From Adenanthera pavonina (taxonomy: Eukaryota > Streptophyta > Magnoliopsida > Fabales > Fabaceae): DNA of 64,000 nucleotides. Each line of letters begins with the position of its first letter. Within the stretch, counting starts at the first letter, position 1. The position numbers and the translations under genes are program-made. The notes beneath the pieces were generated by a model, which saw nothing but the letters and a program-made list of their open reading frames with translations, did no database searches and was not told the DNA's origin. The stretch is taken from assembly GCA_026686845.1 (NCBI GenBank), contig JAIVEN010000018.1, forward strand, positions 11,193,001 through 11,257,000, in the 5' to 3' direction. Below are positions 22,540-33,885 of the stretch, in pieces.

Positions 22540-23870
22540 AATTCTACCACAAGGTCTTGAATAACAACCATTATGCCAAAAAAATAAAGAGTAGTTGGCA
22601 TATATTTTTATTTTTTCTTGGCGTTTTGGAAATGCCAACTATTTCAGCACCAATAAAAAAGAATGAATTTATATTGGTGTTTTATTAAGTACAACTAAAG
22701 TTGACTTTCACGAATGCCAACTAAACTCTACTTTAGTTGGCATTTTTATAAACAAATGCCAATTTTTTTTTGTTTAAAAAAAACTGCATGTTTCAATTTA
22801 AAAACTCCATTACTGATAAAGGTTTCTCATTCACTTCATTTAGGTAGGTTTCAAATCTCAATGCCACTTGCTAAAATAAGTGATACAATGAATAGAACTA
22901 GGTCTTTGCAAATCAAAATGGAGAAGCAACACAATGAACAATAACTCTAGAAATTACAATAAAAATTAGCCAACTAGAGCCAGATTTGAAAAACCAAACA
23001 AAATCTAAACAGAGAAAAAAAAAAGAAAAGTGAGAGATCTTGAGCAAAAGTCCACAGGTCTCTTGAAGACTACAAATTTCAACCAGAAAAAAAGAGCTAG
23101 ATCTGCAATGTTCATATTGGTGAAGGCATTACAATGATTGAACTTTCCAATAGATGAAGGCATCCCAATGATTGATCTTGGTGAAGCAAAGAAAGGTGAG
23201 TGAGCCCTCCACTACCATCAACATCGAAGATGAGGCAAACAAGCTCTCCATTAACGACGCGTGGGGGCTAAGGATAACAAAGAAGGAGGGATGAGGAAGC
23301 TAAGAGGAGGCAGTTTTAGGGGAAGGTGCATGAAGTAAGATAGGAAGAGAGCTTGTAAGGAGAGAGTAGGCAAAAAGGAATAGTATTGTAGAGAAAAAGA
23401 AAAGGAAGAAGTGATGGAATAAGGAAGAATCACATGAGAGAGAGAGAGAAGTGAAAAAGTAAGTGAGAGAGTGGATGGATGAAGAAGTGGTACGACTCGG
23501 GAAGAGGATATTTTTATTAATAGTTACAAATATCAATCCATGGCTTGTGTTTCTTCTTTGAAATGTAAGACAATAAATAGTTTGCATTTGTAAAAATAAA
23601 CACCAACTAAAATAAATTCAGTACTTACTTTTTGTTGACATTTATTTGAAGAAATGTCAAAAGTCCAGATTTTTTGTGGTGTTTCTTTAAATAAATGCCA
23701 ACTAAAGTTTTTGCCTTACTTTTTCTTAGCGCTTTTTTTTTCTCATAAATGCTAGGCATTTCTTTAAATAAACACTAACTAAAGTCTTTGCTCACTTTTA
23801 TTTGCATTTTTTCTAATAAATGCCAACTATTGAGATTTAGTAAAACCCAAATCTAGCACAGTGAGTGCTA
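22540..23870. mobile_element. CACTA-like non-autonomous element or end (tentative)
   Basis: Two clusters (22540-22760 and 23590-23840) of a short motif, atgccaacta or its complement tagttggcat, in both orientations, resemble CACTA subterminal repeats. The right end, reversed, reads CACTGTGCTAGATTTGGG and ends at 23870, which fits a CACTA-type terminus. I could not find the matching left terminus, so the left limit is approximate. Between the clusters there is no transposase. Confidence 0.45.
22713..22744. repeat. Short perfect hairpin of the subterminal motif
   Basis: aatgccaactaaa, a 6-nt loop (ctctac), then the exact complement tttagttggcatt. Two subterminal motif copies lie head to head. 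Confidence 0.8.
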
Positions 23871-24192
23871 ATCATTCTGTGTTGTGGTTTCCTCCAATTC
23901 GTCGAATTGTGATCTTGAACTTTCAAGGGATCTCTTCTACTTAGTTGTACTATCTAAACGTGAAGTTGCAGGGGTTCAAGGTGTTTGAAGAAATGCCAAA
24001 ATGAAAGTGAGGGAAGATTTCTAGATCTGGTATGAACAATTGCAAAATTTTCCTTTCAATTTTGTTTTTATATGCTTTATGTGAAACTGAATGGCAATAT
24101 TATGGCTGTGAGAATGCTTTCTCAGTAAAAAAGACTCTTTGTTGGCAGTTCTACCTAACAACTACCAACAAAGGGCATGTGTGTATATATAT
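23871..24192. other. Non-coding spacer ending in a TA run
   Basis: No gene is seen. The (TA)n at 24184-24197 is the insertion site of element 2. Confidence 0.5.
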
Positions 24193-24197
24193 ATATA

Positions 24198-24418
24198 TGA
24201 AATGGCTCACAATTACTCCGCTGTGTAACTCCCTCAGTGTAACTCTCTGTAACTCCCTCCTTAATTCTCTCTCTATAACTCCCTCTTTACTTTTCTTTAA
24301 TTTTTCTGTAACCCTTACCCCTGGAATCTAGTATAAAAGGAGCTTCTGTCTGTGTTCAGATTCATTCAGAAATAAACCAAGTTTCCATCTTTTGAATTTG
24401 TGTTTCTTTTCTGTGCCA
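24198..24418 (+). repeat. 5' LTR of element 2
   Basis: 221 bp, from TGAAATGGCTCAC to TTTTCTGTGCCA. It has a TATA box (gtataaaagg, 24331-24340) and a run of taactccct sub-repeats in its first 100 bp. Confidence 0.95.
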
Positions 24419-24421
24419 TTT

Positions 24422-24436
24422 TGGTATCAGAGCAGG
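24422..24436 (+). promoter_or_regulatory. Primer-binding site (tRNA-iMet type), element 2
   Basis: tggtatcagagcagg, three nucleotides after the 5' LTR, is complementary to the 3' end of initiator methionine tRNA. Confidence 0.9.
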
Positions 24437-25111
24437 TGAGAGAGTGTCCAAGAGCATTGTAGAGTAAGAGATCCATCGAAGAGTCACCTGAAAGTGAGCA
24501 ACCGCCGCCGTCGGTATCCAGTTCCAGTCACTTTTCAGGCAAATGGACCTCGCCATCAAGCTCGGAAGGCCGGAAAACCTCGGACTGGAGAGTTTCGCCG
24601 CCTCCTGACACCACACTTGCTCTCACGCGCCATCGTCAGAACTCCACGCGCCGTCGCCGTCGGTCCATGCGCTGCACGCACCTGCTGGAGGTTGAAGATG
24701 ATGACGTCATCTGCCACGTCATCCTGACCTGTCCAGTCAGCGACATATCAGCCATCCCGTGTCTGCCACGTGTCAGTTCTGCCACGTCATCCTGTCCAGT
24801 CAGCCAAACTTCTCATATTTATAGTTTGACCCCTAAACTTCTCCATATTTACATTATTGCCCCTATACTTTCAGTATTTACATTTTCACCCCTGATCTTT
24901 CTGAACTTACATTTTCACCCCTTTACTTCCTTAAAATTGCAATTTTACCCCTAAATTTTTTTAAATTACAATTTTAGCCCCATATTTTCCAAAAATTACA
25001 ATTTGGCCTCACATTTTCTTAAAATTCCTTTTCCATCCCTATACCCTAGCAAATTACCTTTTCACCCATATACTTCTAATTGTTTTTGCCTAAGTCCTAA
25101 CCTTCCAGAGA

Positions 25112-28100
25112 ATGCGAGAAAAAAAAAATATGCCTCCAAGACGCAGGAATGTACAGGATGTTGCAATGGACGAGATGAGACGTCGGATACAAGAATTGGA
25201 AGCTACCGTAGAATTACAACGAGCTTTGCTAGAAACTCGTAGAGAAAATCCAGAAGGTGATTCGGGTAGCAGTAGTTCGTCATCCACTGACAACCACCGC
25301 CGACCTCAACAACAACCATTCCGCTCTAGTGACATCAAAGTAGACATTCCAGAATTTAAGGGAAGACTCCAGCCAGATGAGTTTGTAGATTGGCTTCAAA
25401 CTATTGAGCAAATATTTGAATACAATGAGATTCCAGACAGATAAAAAGTCAAGATAGTCGCTCTTAAACTCAAGAAGCATGCTTCCATATGGTGGGAGAA
25501 TCTCAAACGGAAGCGAGTATGAGAGGAAAAGCATAAGATCGAGACTGGGGAGAAAATGAGACAACAGCACACCAGGAAGTTTCTACCGGAGCATTACCAC
25601 CAGGATAATTTTATCCAATTGCAGAATCTTCGACAGAGGTCCTTATCTGTAGAAGAATACACCAGAGAGTTTGAAAAACTTATGATGAAGTGTGACATAC
25701 AGGAGAAGGAGGAACAAATGATAGCTCATTATCTTGCAGGGTTAAACGCTGACATCAGTCATCCAGTCCAGCTTCAGCAGTATTGGACTTTGGATGATGT
25801 GATTCGCCTAGCCATCCGTGTGGAGAAGCAAACACCTAAGAGGTCTTCTTATCAACCTTCTTCCTCTATGAGTTATTTTGATGGTCGAAAGGCAGAATTT
25901 CAGCAGCCCGCTTCATCAGGGAAGCCGCAGCCTAGCACTATGCCCAAGTCTCCATCAAATAATGTCAAGGAATCTGGCTCTAAAGCACCCCGATGCTTTA
26001 AATGCCAAGGATTTGGTCACATTGCCTCAGACTGTCCTACTCGAAGGGTTATCACCATTAGGGAAGGGCAAGTTTATGAAGCACCTGAGGAAGACGAAGA
26101 GGAGACTACATTTTATGAAGCCAAACCAGTATACGACGAGGAGATTACGCCTGCAGATAAGGGAGAGGCTTTGGTTATCAGACGAAGTCTGCATACAGCT
26201 GTAGTTAAGGAAGAACCATGGCTACGACGCAATATTTTTCACACCCGTTGCATTGCCCAGGGCAAAGTGTGTAATGTCATTATTGACAGTGGGAGCTGTG
26301 AAAATGTAGTGTTTGACTACATGGTGTAGAAGTTGAAGCTACCAACGCATGATCACCCGCATCCTTACAAGCTTCACTGGATCAATACTGGAAGCGAGGT
26401 AAAAGTCTCTAAGCAATGCCTTGTTACTTTCTCTATTGGGAACAGATATTGTGACGATGTTTTGTGTGATGTTGTTCCTATGGATGCATGCCACCTTCTT
26501 TTGGGAAGACCATGGCAATATGATAGATATGCTTTGCATGATGGATGTACAAACACTTACTTTTTCACTAAAGACGGTGTCAAGATCAAGCTAGCGCCCT
26601 TACCACCTAGTGAGTTTAGCAAAGCCTCAACAGAAGCTAAGCCATTGGTAACTTTGATGACCAAGGAAGAGTTCAAGGTGATGAAATCTGAAGCACAGAT
26701 GATGAGTTTCATACTGGTACTCGAGGCAAAAAGTGAGTCCACCATCTCACCAGCAGTTATGCCCTTATTATCCGAGTTTCCAGATGTAATAGCTGATGAG
26801 ATACCACCCGGGTTGCCACCCATGCTAGACATACAGCACGCCATTGATTTTGTTCCAGGAGCAGTCATTCCTAACTAGCCTGCTTATAGGATGAGTCCTC
26901 AGGAACATACCGAAGTCCAGCGACAAGTTGAAGAGCTGCTAAAGAAAGGGCTGGTCCGGGAAAGTGTTAGTCCTTATGATGTACCTGTTCTGCTAGTACC
27001 CAAGAAAGATGGGAGTTGGAGAATATGCATCGATTGTCGAGCCGTTAACAAAATTACTATTAAGTATCAGTTTCCGATACCCCGGCTTGACGACATGTTA
27101 GACCATCTGCATGGTGCCACTATTTTTTCCAAGATTGACCTTCGTAGTGGGTATCACCAAATTCGGATTCATCCAGGAGATGAATGGAAGACCACCTTCA
27201 AGACAAAAGATGGCTTGTATGAGTGGAATGTGATGCCTTTTGGACTAACCAATGCCCCTAGCACATTCATGCGCCTGATGAATCAGGTATTGCGACCTTT
27301 CACTTGCAAATTTGTTGTTGTTTACTTTGACGACATTCTTATTTACAGCAAGAGTCAGGAAGAACACTTTGATCACCTACGGCAAGTTTTGCAAGCACTG
27401 CGAGACCAAAAGCTTTTTGTCAATCTAAAGAAGTGTACCTTTCTTGCCAATGAAGTTGTTTTCTTGGGGTACATCATCACCGCAGAAGGTGTTCGAGTTG
27501 ATCCGAGTAAAATTGAAGCCATTAATAGCTGGCCAGTTCCAAGATCTCTTTAGGAAGTTCGAAGCTTCCATGGATTAGCTTCTTTCTACAGGAGGTTCAT
27601 CCGCTATTTTAGCTCTATTGCAGCACCCCTTACAAATTGCACCAAGGGAGACAAGTTTCAGTGGACGGAGCAAGCTCAGAGGAGTTTTGAGGAGTTAAAG
27701 AAGCGGTTGACTGGTGCTCCCGTCCTAGCTCTTCCAAATTTTGACCAGGTGTTCGAGGTTAGCTGTGATGCCTCCAACACTGGAATTGGCACTGTTTTAA
27801 GCCAGGAAGGTCATCCCATTGCCTTTTTCAATGAGAAACTCAATGATGCGAAACTCAGGTATTCTACTCATGATAAAGAATTCTATGCTATTGTCCGAGC
27901 TTTGCAACATTGGAGTCACTATCTCCTGAACAAAGAGTTCATACTTTTTTCGGATCATGAAGCCCTAAAGTATTTGAACTCTTAACAAAAGATCAGTCGC
28001 AAACATGCCCGTTGGAGTGAAATCTTGCAGTCTTATCCATTCCTCATTAAGCATATGGCTGGGATTTTAAATTCTGTAGCTGATGCTCTTAGCCGTCGAC

Positions 28101-29418
28101 ATGTGTTGCTAACAACAATGCAGGCCAAAGTTATTGGTTTTGATCTTGTCAAGGAGCTGTACCAGGATGACCCTGATTTCCGTGGAGTGTGGGAAGCTAC
28201 AGCTAATCAATCATTCCACCAATATTACTGACATGATGGGTTTTTATTCCGAGGTAAAACTCTATGTATTCCTCAGGGTTCGTTGAGGGAGGCGATAATT
28301 TGGGAAGCTCATGATGGAGGATTAGCTGGTCATTTTGGCAGAGACAAGACAGTTGATCTGGTCAAAGAGAATTTCTATTGGCCAAGACTTGAACAAGATG
28401 TCATCCAGCATATACAGCGATGCCAAATATGTCATTTGGCTAAGACGAAAGGGCAAAATACAGGATTATACATGCCACTGCCGGTCCAGAAGCACCGTGG
28501 GAAGATGTGAGCATGGATTTTGTTCTTGGTTTACCCCGAACGCAGAGGCAAAAAGATTCCATCATGGTTGTTGCGGATCAATTTTCGAAGATGACCCATT
28601 TTATTCCATATCAAAAGACCCATGATGCTGTGCAAGTTGCAGATTTGTACTTCAAAGAGATTGTTCGTCTCCATAGAATTCCAAAAACTATTACTTCTGA
28701 TCGTGATGTTAAGTTCCTGAGCCACTTTTGTAGGACGTTATGGAAGAAGATGGGAACTAAGCTCCAATTTAGCAGCGTTGGCCATCCACAGACGGACGGT
28801 CAAACTGAAGCTATTAACAGAGTTCTGGGAAATCTTCTTTGAAGTTTCATGGGGAAGAATTTGAAGCAATGGGACCTCATTCTTGCTCAAGTTGAATTTA
28901 CATACAATAATTTTATTAATCAAGCAACTGGAAAGTGCCCGTTTGAAGTTGTTTACGGCACTCGTCCCCTTAGTCCATTAGACTTGACCCCGTCACTTGA
29001 TAAGCAGCAGTATAGTTTTGATGCAGATCAAAGGGCTAAGGAAATCAAGAAGTTGCATGAACAAGTTCGTGGAAGAATCCAGAAGCAGAATTTCAAACTC
29101 AAGACACAGCGAGACAAGCATCGAAAACAACAGATCTTTAATGTGGGAGACTTGGTTTGGATACATCTCAGAAAAGAGTGTTTTCCTAAACAACCCAATG
29201 CCAAGCTGTCACCCAGAGCTGATGGTCCTTTCAAGATTGTACAAAAAATCAACAACAATGCTTATAAAGTTGAATTGCCTGGTGCTTATGGAGTTTCTGC
29301 CACGTTCAATGTTGCTGACTTGTCACCCTATTTGGATGATGATGTTGACTTGGACTCGAGGGCGAGTTCAGTCCAACCTGGGGAGAATGAAACGGCTCAC
29401 AATTACTCCGTCGTGTAA
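25112..29418 (+). pseudogene. Gag-Pol polyprotein gene of element 2, stops plus frameshift
   Basis: Same domain order as element 1: CCHC knuckle near 25994, protease DSG at 26285, RT YFDDILIYS near 27323-27349, RNase H CDAS near 27767, then integrase. Stops at 25442, 25520, 26327, 26876, 27551, 27983 and 28229 sit at exactly the positions of those in element 1. Near 28486 one base is missing relative to element 1 and the frame shifts within integrase. A private TGA lies at 28840-28842, where element 1 has CGA. At the site of element 1's private TAA this copy has CAA, and its integrase keeps the SDRD Asp. RT reads MPFG where element 1 has MLFG. The last frame (28849-29418) ends 31 nt inside the 3' LTR. 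Confidence 0.95.
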
Positions 29419-29632
29419 CTCCCTCAGTGTAACTCCCTGTAACTCCCTCCGTGTAACTCCCTATAACTCCCTCGTTAATTCTCTCTCTGTAACTCCCTCT
29501 TTACTTTTCTTTAATTTTTCTGTAACCCCTACCCCTGGAATCTAGTATAAAAGGAGCTTCCGTCTGTGTTCAGATTCATTCAGAAATTAACCAAGTTTCC
29601 ATCTTTTGAGTTTGTGTTTCTTTTCTGTGCCA
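29388..29632 (+). repeat. 3' LTR of element 2
   Basis: 245 bp, partner of 24198-24418 with about ten substitutions. It is longer because it holds about 24 bp of extra taactccct-type sub-repeat. Confidence 0.95.
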
Positions 29633-29637
29633 ATATA

Positions 29638-32173
29638 TATTAAAAAAATAAAATGACTTTCTTTTGTATGGGAAAACTATGCTTACATTTGCTGTTATTA
29701 ACCGCAAATAAAATTTGCTTAGTGCTCAAATCCTTCGCTATTAAGAACCATAAATGCACACAAAAAATAATTGCTAAGAAAAACTATCTTTGTCTTAGGA
29801 GGCATGTCTTTATTTTTTCTTTTTAATTTTTGAATTTTTTTTTTTTGTGAGAAGGTATAGATCCAAAATTTTATATTTATAATATGTGTTTTTTGATATT
29901 GTGATAACATCTTAAATAAAGAGGATAATCTACCTTTTTTTTAAATAAAGTGGATAATACACTTTTGACAACATTATATATATCTATATATATATATATA
30001 TTATAATGTCCCTTTTTTTGGGCCAGGCAAACATTCACATCTTGAAGTAATGCATACGTAAGGATGGCCAATTTTTAGACAAAAACTATGTGAATCGGTG
30101 TTTTACATAGAATTTAAAACAAATTATATGTCATATGAATAGTTTAGTGTTCTATAATTAGTTTCAAATTTTAATATACATATATATTTATAAATTGATA
30201 TCCTTTTTTATATTTTTAAATATAAAATAATTAAGCAAAGCCACGTTTAGAGTTGAAGTTTCTAATTTCTGGACTATTCTAAAATTCATTGTTGGTATTT
30301 TTTATTTTCGTGGACCGATCAAAAGGATCGAAAGGTTAGATATAAAAGCACACCCACCAACTCCGCATATGAATGTCATGTCTTATTGGAGTTCTTAAAG
30401 TGCGATCCAACCACCACATTGTGTGTATCTCTTGGCCTACCAGCCTCCTTTCTTTGAATCTAACCTATTCTCTAGGTAGATCCTCAATCTAATTTTCTAG
30501 GGGTTAGAAAAATATTTATTATATATAATGTTTATTACAAATTGTACTATTTATTTTTTTGCCACTGCAAATTATACTGTTCATAAACAAAAAAAGTGCA
30601 AGTCATTTTGGGCATACACGTCCCATGAATAATAACACCATGTTCCATGTCTAGTTACAATTATAAACTCTAAATATATGAGATAACGTATTTTAAAATC
30701 AAAACTATTTTGAAAGATTCTAAGCTATATGTAAACAACTTAACTATTTAAGATGCACACAAAAATTATAGTTCATGATTTTACATATAAATTTGGCTAA
30801 ATTATGCCAAATTCCCTTGAGCTTTGATAAATAAATAAATATATATATATATTATAACAACCTTATTGATCTTTATTTATCTTTAAAACTTGACAAAAAA
30901 AATTTTGGAAAAATTCCATTGAAATACATATTTATAAAAAAGTGTTTCAATTCACGTAATTAAAAAAAAACCTCATTTACAAGTGAAAGTAGTATATTTA
31001 CTAGTGAAAAAAAAATTTACAAATCATTTACAAATAAACCAATTTCACTTATAAATATATTACTTTTATTTGCAATGGGAAGTCTTTTGTTAAAATTAGA
31101 TGAATTGGGGTACTTTTTTAAAAATATCTTCTTTCTTTCATATTTAAGTAGAATTTTCTCAATTTTCTAAGCTTTCATATTTGTGCAGATAACCTTTTTA
31201 TTGCTAATTATAATATTATTTCACTAATATATCCTCTTTAAACTCTTTTTCTCTCTTTTATTATTATTTTTTTTTTTGGTACAGATGACCACTTCAGACT
31301 TTATGTGCAAATGGTCTCCTTAAACTTTGAGCCATGTGTAGATATATTTTTATGTTATGTTACATTTCATTAGTGAAATAATAGATAAATTAGTGATAAA
31401 GGAATTATTTGCGTAAATCTATAAGTTTTTGGGGAATTTATTGTCATATTTTAATGGGTAGGAATGTTATTTGCATATAATTCAAAATTCATGAGAGTTA
31501 TATAATTTAGCCTTAAAAGTTTCATTCTTAATTTTATTAAAAATATTTTTTTATTAAGAATTTTAAAAATGATTTTGAAATTTAAAATTTTTTTTACTAA
31601 TAAATGTTTTCAAATTGCGATGTCAACCATAATTTTTCTCACATATTTTCCAAGGAAATTTTGTTTTATGAATTGGTCGTAGTAGTCTACGAAGTCAAAT
31701 AAGATGAACTCTTCTGGAAACATTTTGAATCTGACGCTGTCTAAGGCAGCGAACTTATCATAAAAACTGTTCCTTTTAAAATATTTTACATTTATTTATT
31801 GTTTATAAAAGGAAGCACCACAATTTATTTCTTTAGGAGAAAATTTTTTACAAAATAAAAATAGCTTGATTCAATGGAGGCTGTCAAGCTGTAGCTTAGT
31901 TTACCTTTATATGCCACCTTAGACTTCTTTAAATCTTGATTCTTTTCATATTACAAGATTTCCTTTTGCTTGACTTTGCAGTAGAAACAGAAACCTGCCA
32001 TGACTTAAATTAATGAAAGAAAAATTCAAAATCGCAAATGAAGACTATAACAAAATCTTATATTGAATTTTTTAATTAAAATCATTTGACTATTCTAGAA
32101 GTAATAATTGCACTTAAATTCAAACCTCACGAATAAAAAAAACTCATATTGGGATCAACCAGAATACCAGCTA
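29638..32173. other. AT-rich intergenic DNA
   Basis: No supported gene. There are TA runs at about 29976-30002 and 30838-30853, and a MITE-like segment at 30795-31512. Confidence 0.5.
30795..31512. mobile_element. Possible MITE with GGCTAAATTAT ends
   Basis: The left end is GGCTAAATTATGCC; the right end, reversed, is GGCTAAATTATATA. Both sit in AT-rich DNA. I found no clear target duplication. Confidence 0.35.
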
Positions 32174-32470
32174 CTCCCCTCTGTTCTTTATTATAAGTCA
32201 TATTTATCTATCTCACGCATACTTAGAAAATTAGTTGACAATTTTGATATTTTCAAAAATTAACATAACTTTCCAAAACTACCCTCATTAAATTATAACT
32301 TATCTTAATTGTATCTCTTCTAATCTCTCTCCACATAACTCTTTTATATATTTCCAAGAAGAGTAAAAATGAAAAATAAATATTAAATGTTCTATAGATT
32401 TCATAAAATAACTTATATTTTGAAATTTTAATTCTAAAAAAATATGTTTTATAATAGAAAATAGATGGAG
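32174..32470. mobile_element. Stowaway-like MITE
   Basis: 297 bp between TA dinucleotides (32172-32173 and 32471-32472). The left end is CTCCCCTCTGTTCTTTATTA; the right end, reversed, is CTCCATCTATTTTCTATTAT. TA target duplication and CTCC termini are Tc1/mariner-type MITE traits. Confidence 0.75.
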
Positions 32471-32520
32471 TATATTAGTATTTGTAAAAAAAAAATTGTA
32501 CTTAAAATTTTTATATGTTT

Positions 32521-32529
32521 TAAATTTTA
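32521..32529. repeat. Target-site duplication of MULE (left)
   Basis: taaatttta lies immediately before the left TIR and again at 36564-36572 after the right TIR. Nine bp is the standard Mutator size. Confidence 0.95.
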
Positions 32530-32735
32530 GGGAAAAATAAGCTTTTGGTCCCTGAGGTTTTGTTGGGTATAGAAATTAGTCCCTAAGGTTTCAATTTTTT
32601 TAAATATGTCCCTAAAGTTTGCTCCGTGTAATCCGTCTGTCCCTAACCTTTCAGAAAGTGGTGTAAGGTTGTTCACGTGCCATTAACTGTGTCAAAAGCG
32701 CTGAATTGGCTAATGAAACATCATGTGGCAGCTGA
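32530..32735 (+). repeat. Left terminal inverted repeat of MULE
   Basis: Matches the complement of 36361-36563 with scattered differences, for example ggtccctgagg near the tip and catcatgtggcagct at the inner end. Confidence 0.93.
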
Positions 32736-33885
32736 ATTGTTGAGCTGGAGATAAATATGCTAACACCATTCGACACATTAGAGTTATTCAGAAAGAATGC
32801 GGCCTTTCTTGCGTGGGAAAAAGTGCTTTGTTTCATCCACTCATATGCAAATCATGTTGCTAGGTTTAGAGTCCTTTGCAGCAACCTTCTTTTGCTTCGT
32901 GAAATTGGTGATAGAGAACTTGCATGGGAGAAAGGTAGATATGTTTTTTGAGAAAGGCCAACTATTGAGTGGAAGCTAGCCAAGGAAAAAGAGCAGTAAG
33001 GTTGACATATACTTTTAGCTTCTGTAGCTTGCTTTGTCTTTAGAGATTTGTAGTTGTACTAGGCTTTTTTTATTCTGTAAGCGTTTACATTGCTTTTGAA
33101 AAATAAAGTAGAAATTGATTATTTTTATGGGTATAGTTATTGATGCAAAGAAGTTAGCTTATACATCACTTTTGAGAAATAAAGAAGCTTACTTTTGGAG
33201 ATTTTGTATACTGTTATGTTTTGTAGCTTTATGAGAAGACCTATTGAACAATGAATTTTTTATTTTGAGGTTTTGTATTATGAATACAAAGAAGCTTGCT
33301 TTTTGAGATTTTGAAATTTTTATTTTGTATTCTTTCCTACCGTGACCTCTTGTTTTGTATTTTTATATGTATGAGATACTTGTGCATCAGACAAAATGAA
33401 CTTTGTAAAGTAGGAGTCCCCTTTGCATCTATTCTTTCCATCACTGGCAAAGTCAAAGTAACATATTGAGTATGTATATAACAACAAATTGGAGCACATG
33501 TAGAGTTGTGTTTTAAGCATTTTATCATCAAACAAATGCATAGTAGTATTTAAATATTTTAAATTATTTGATAATAACATATTGCGAATTTTTTAATTGG
33601 GGATTTAAATATCAAGGGGCATAAAATAGAACAATAAGGGAATTGTTCTCACTGTTGCTACCCACGTGATCACATGTCCAATATAAATGACTAATTTAAG
33701 CTAACAGGAGAATTCCAATGGTAAATGCTACCCACATGCACATGTGACATCTGAATGATTTACACCTTGACTTTTGAATCAATGTTTATCTTTACATGAA
33801 TTTAGTGCTTGTCTTTTTATGTATGACATAAAGTAATATAATAAGAGTAATGTTTTAATTGCTTATGTAGGTACATCTACTTCAC
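32736..33885. other. MULE left internal non-coding region
   Basis: Between the left TIR and the transposase ATG. No convincing coding sequence. It may hold 5' leader exons or introns of the transposase transcript; a ttatgtag acceptor-like site lies 16 nt before the ATG. Confidence 0.45.

Larger units (their letters stand above)
24198..29632 (+). mobile_element. Ty3/gypsy LTR retrotransposon, element 2 (complete ends)
   Basis: A 5435-bp element, same orientation and layout as element 1, flanked by atata (24193-24197 and 29633-29637). The LTRs are unrelated to those of element 1 over most of their length (221 and 245 bp). The leader 24419-24683 is only partly similar. From 24684 to about 28484 it is nearly identical to element 1 at a constant offset of 8930 bases. 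After that the two diverge by roughly a tenth. Defective: seven stops shared with element 1, a private 1-nt deletion and a private stop. Confidence 0.97.
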
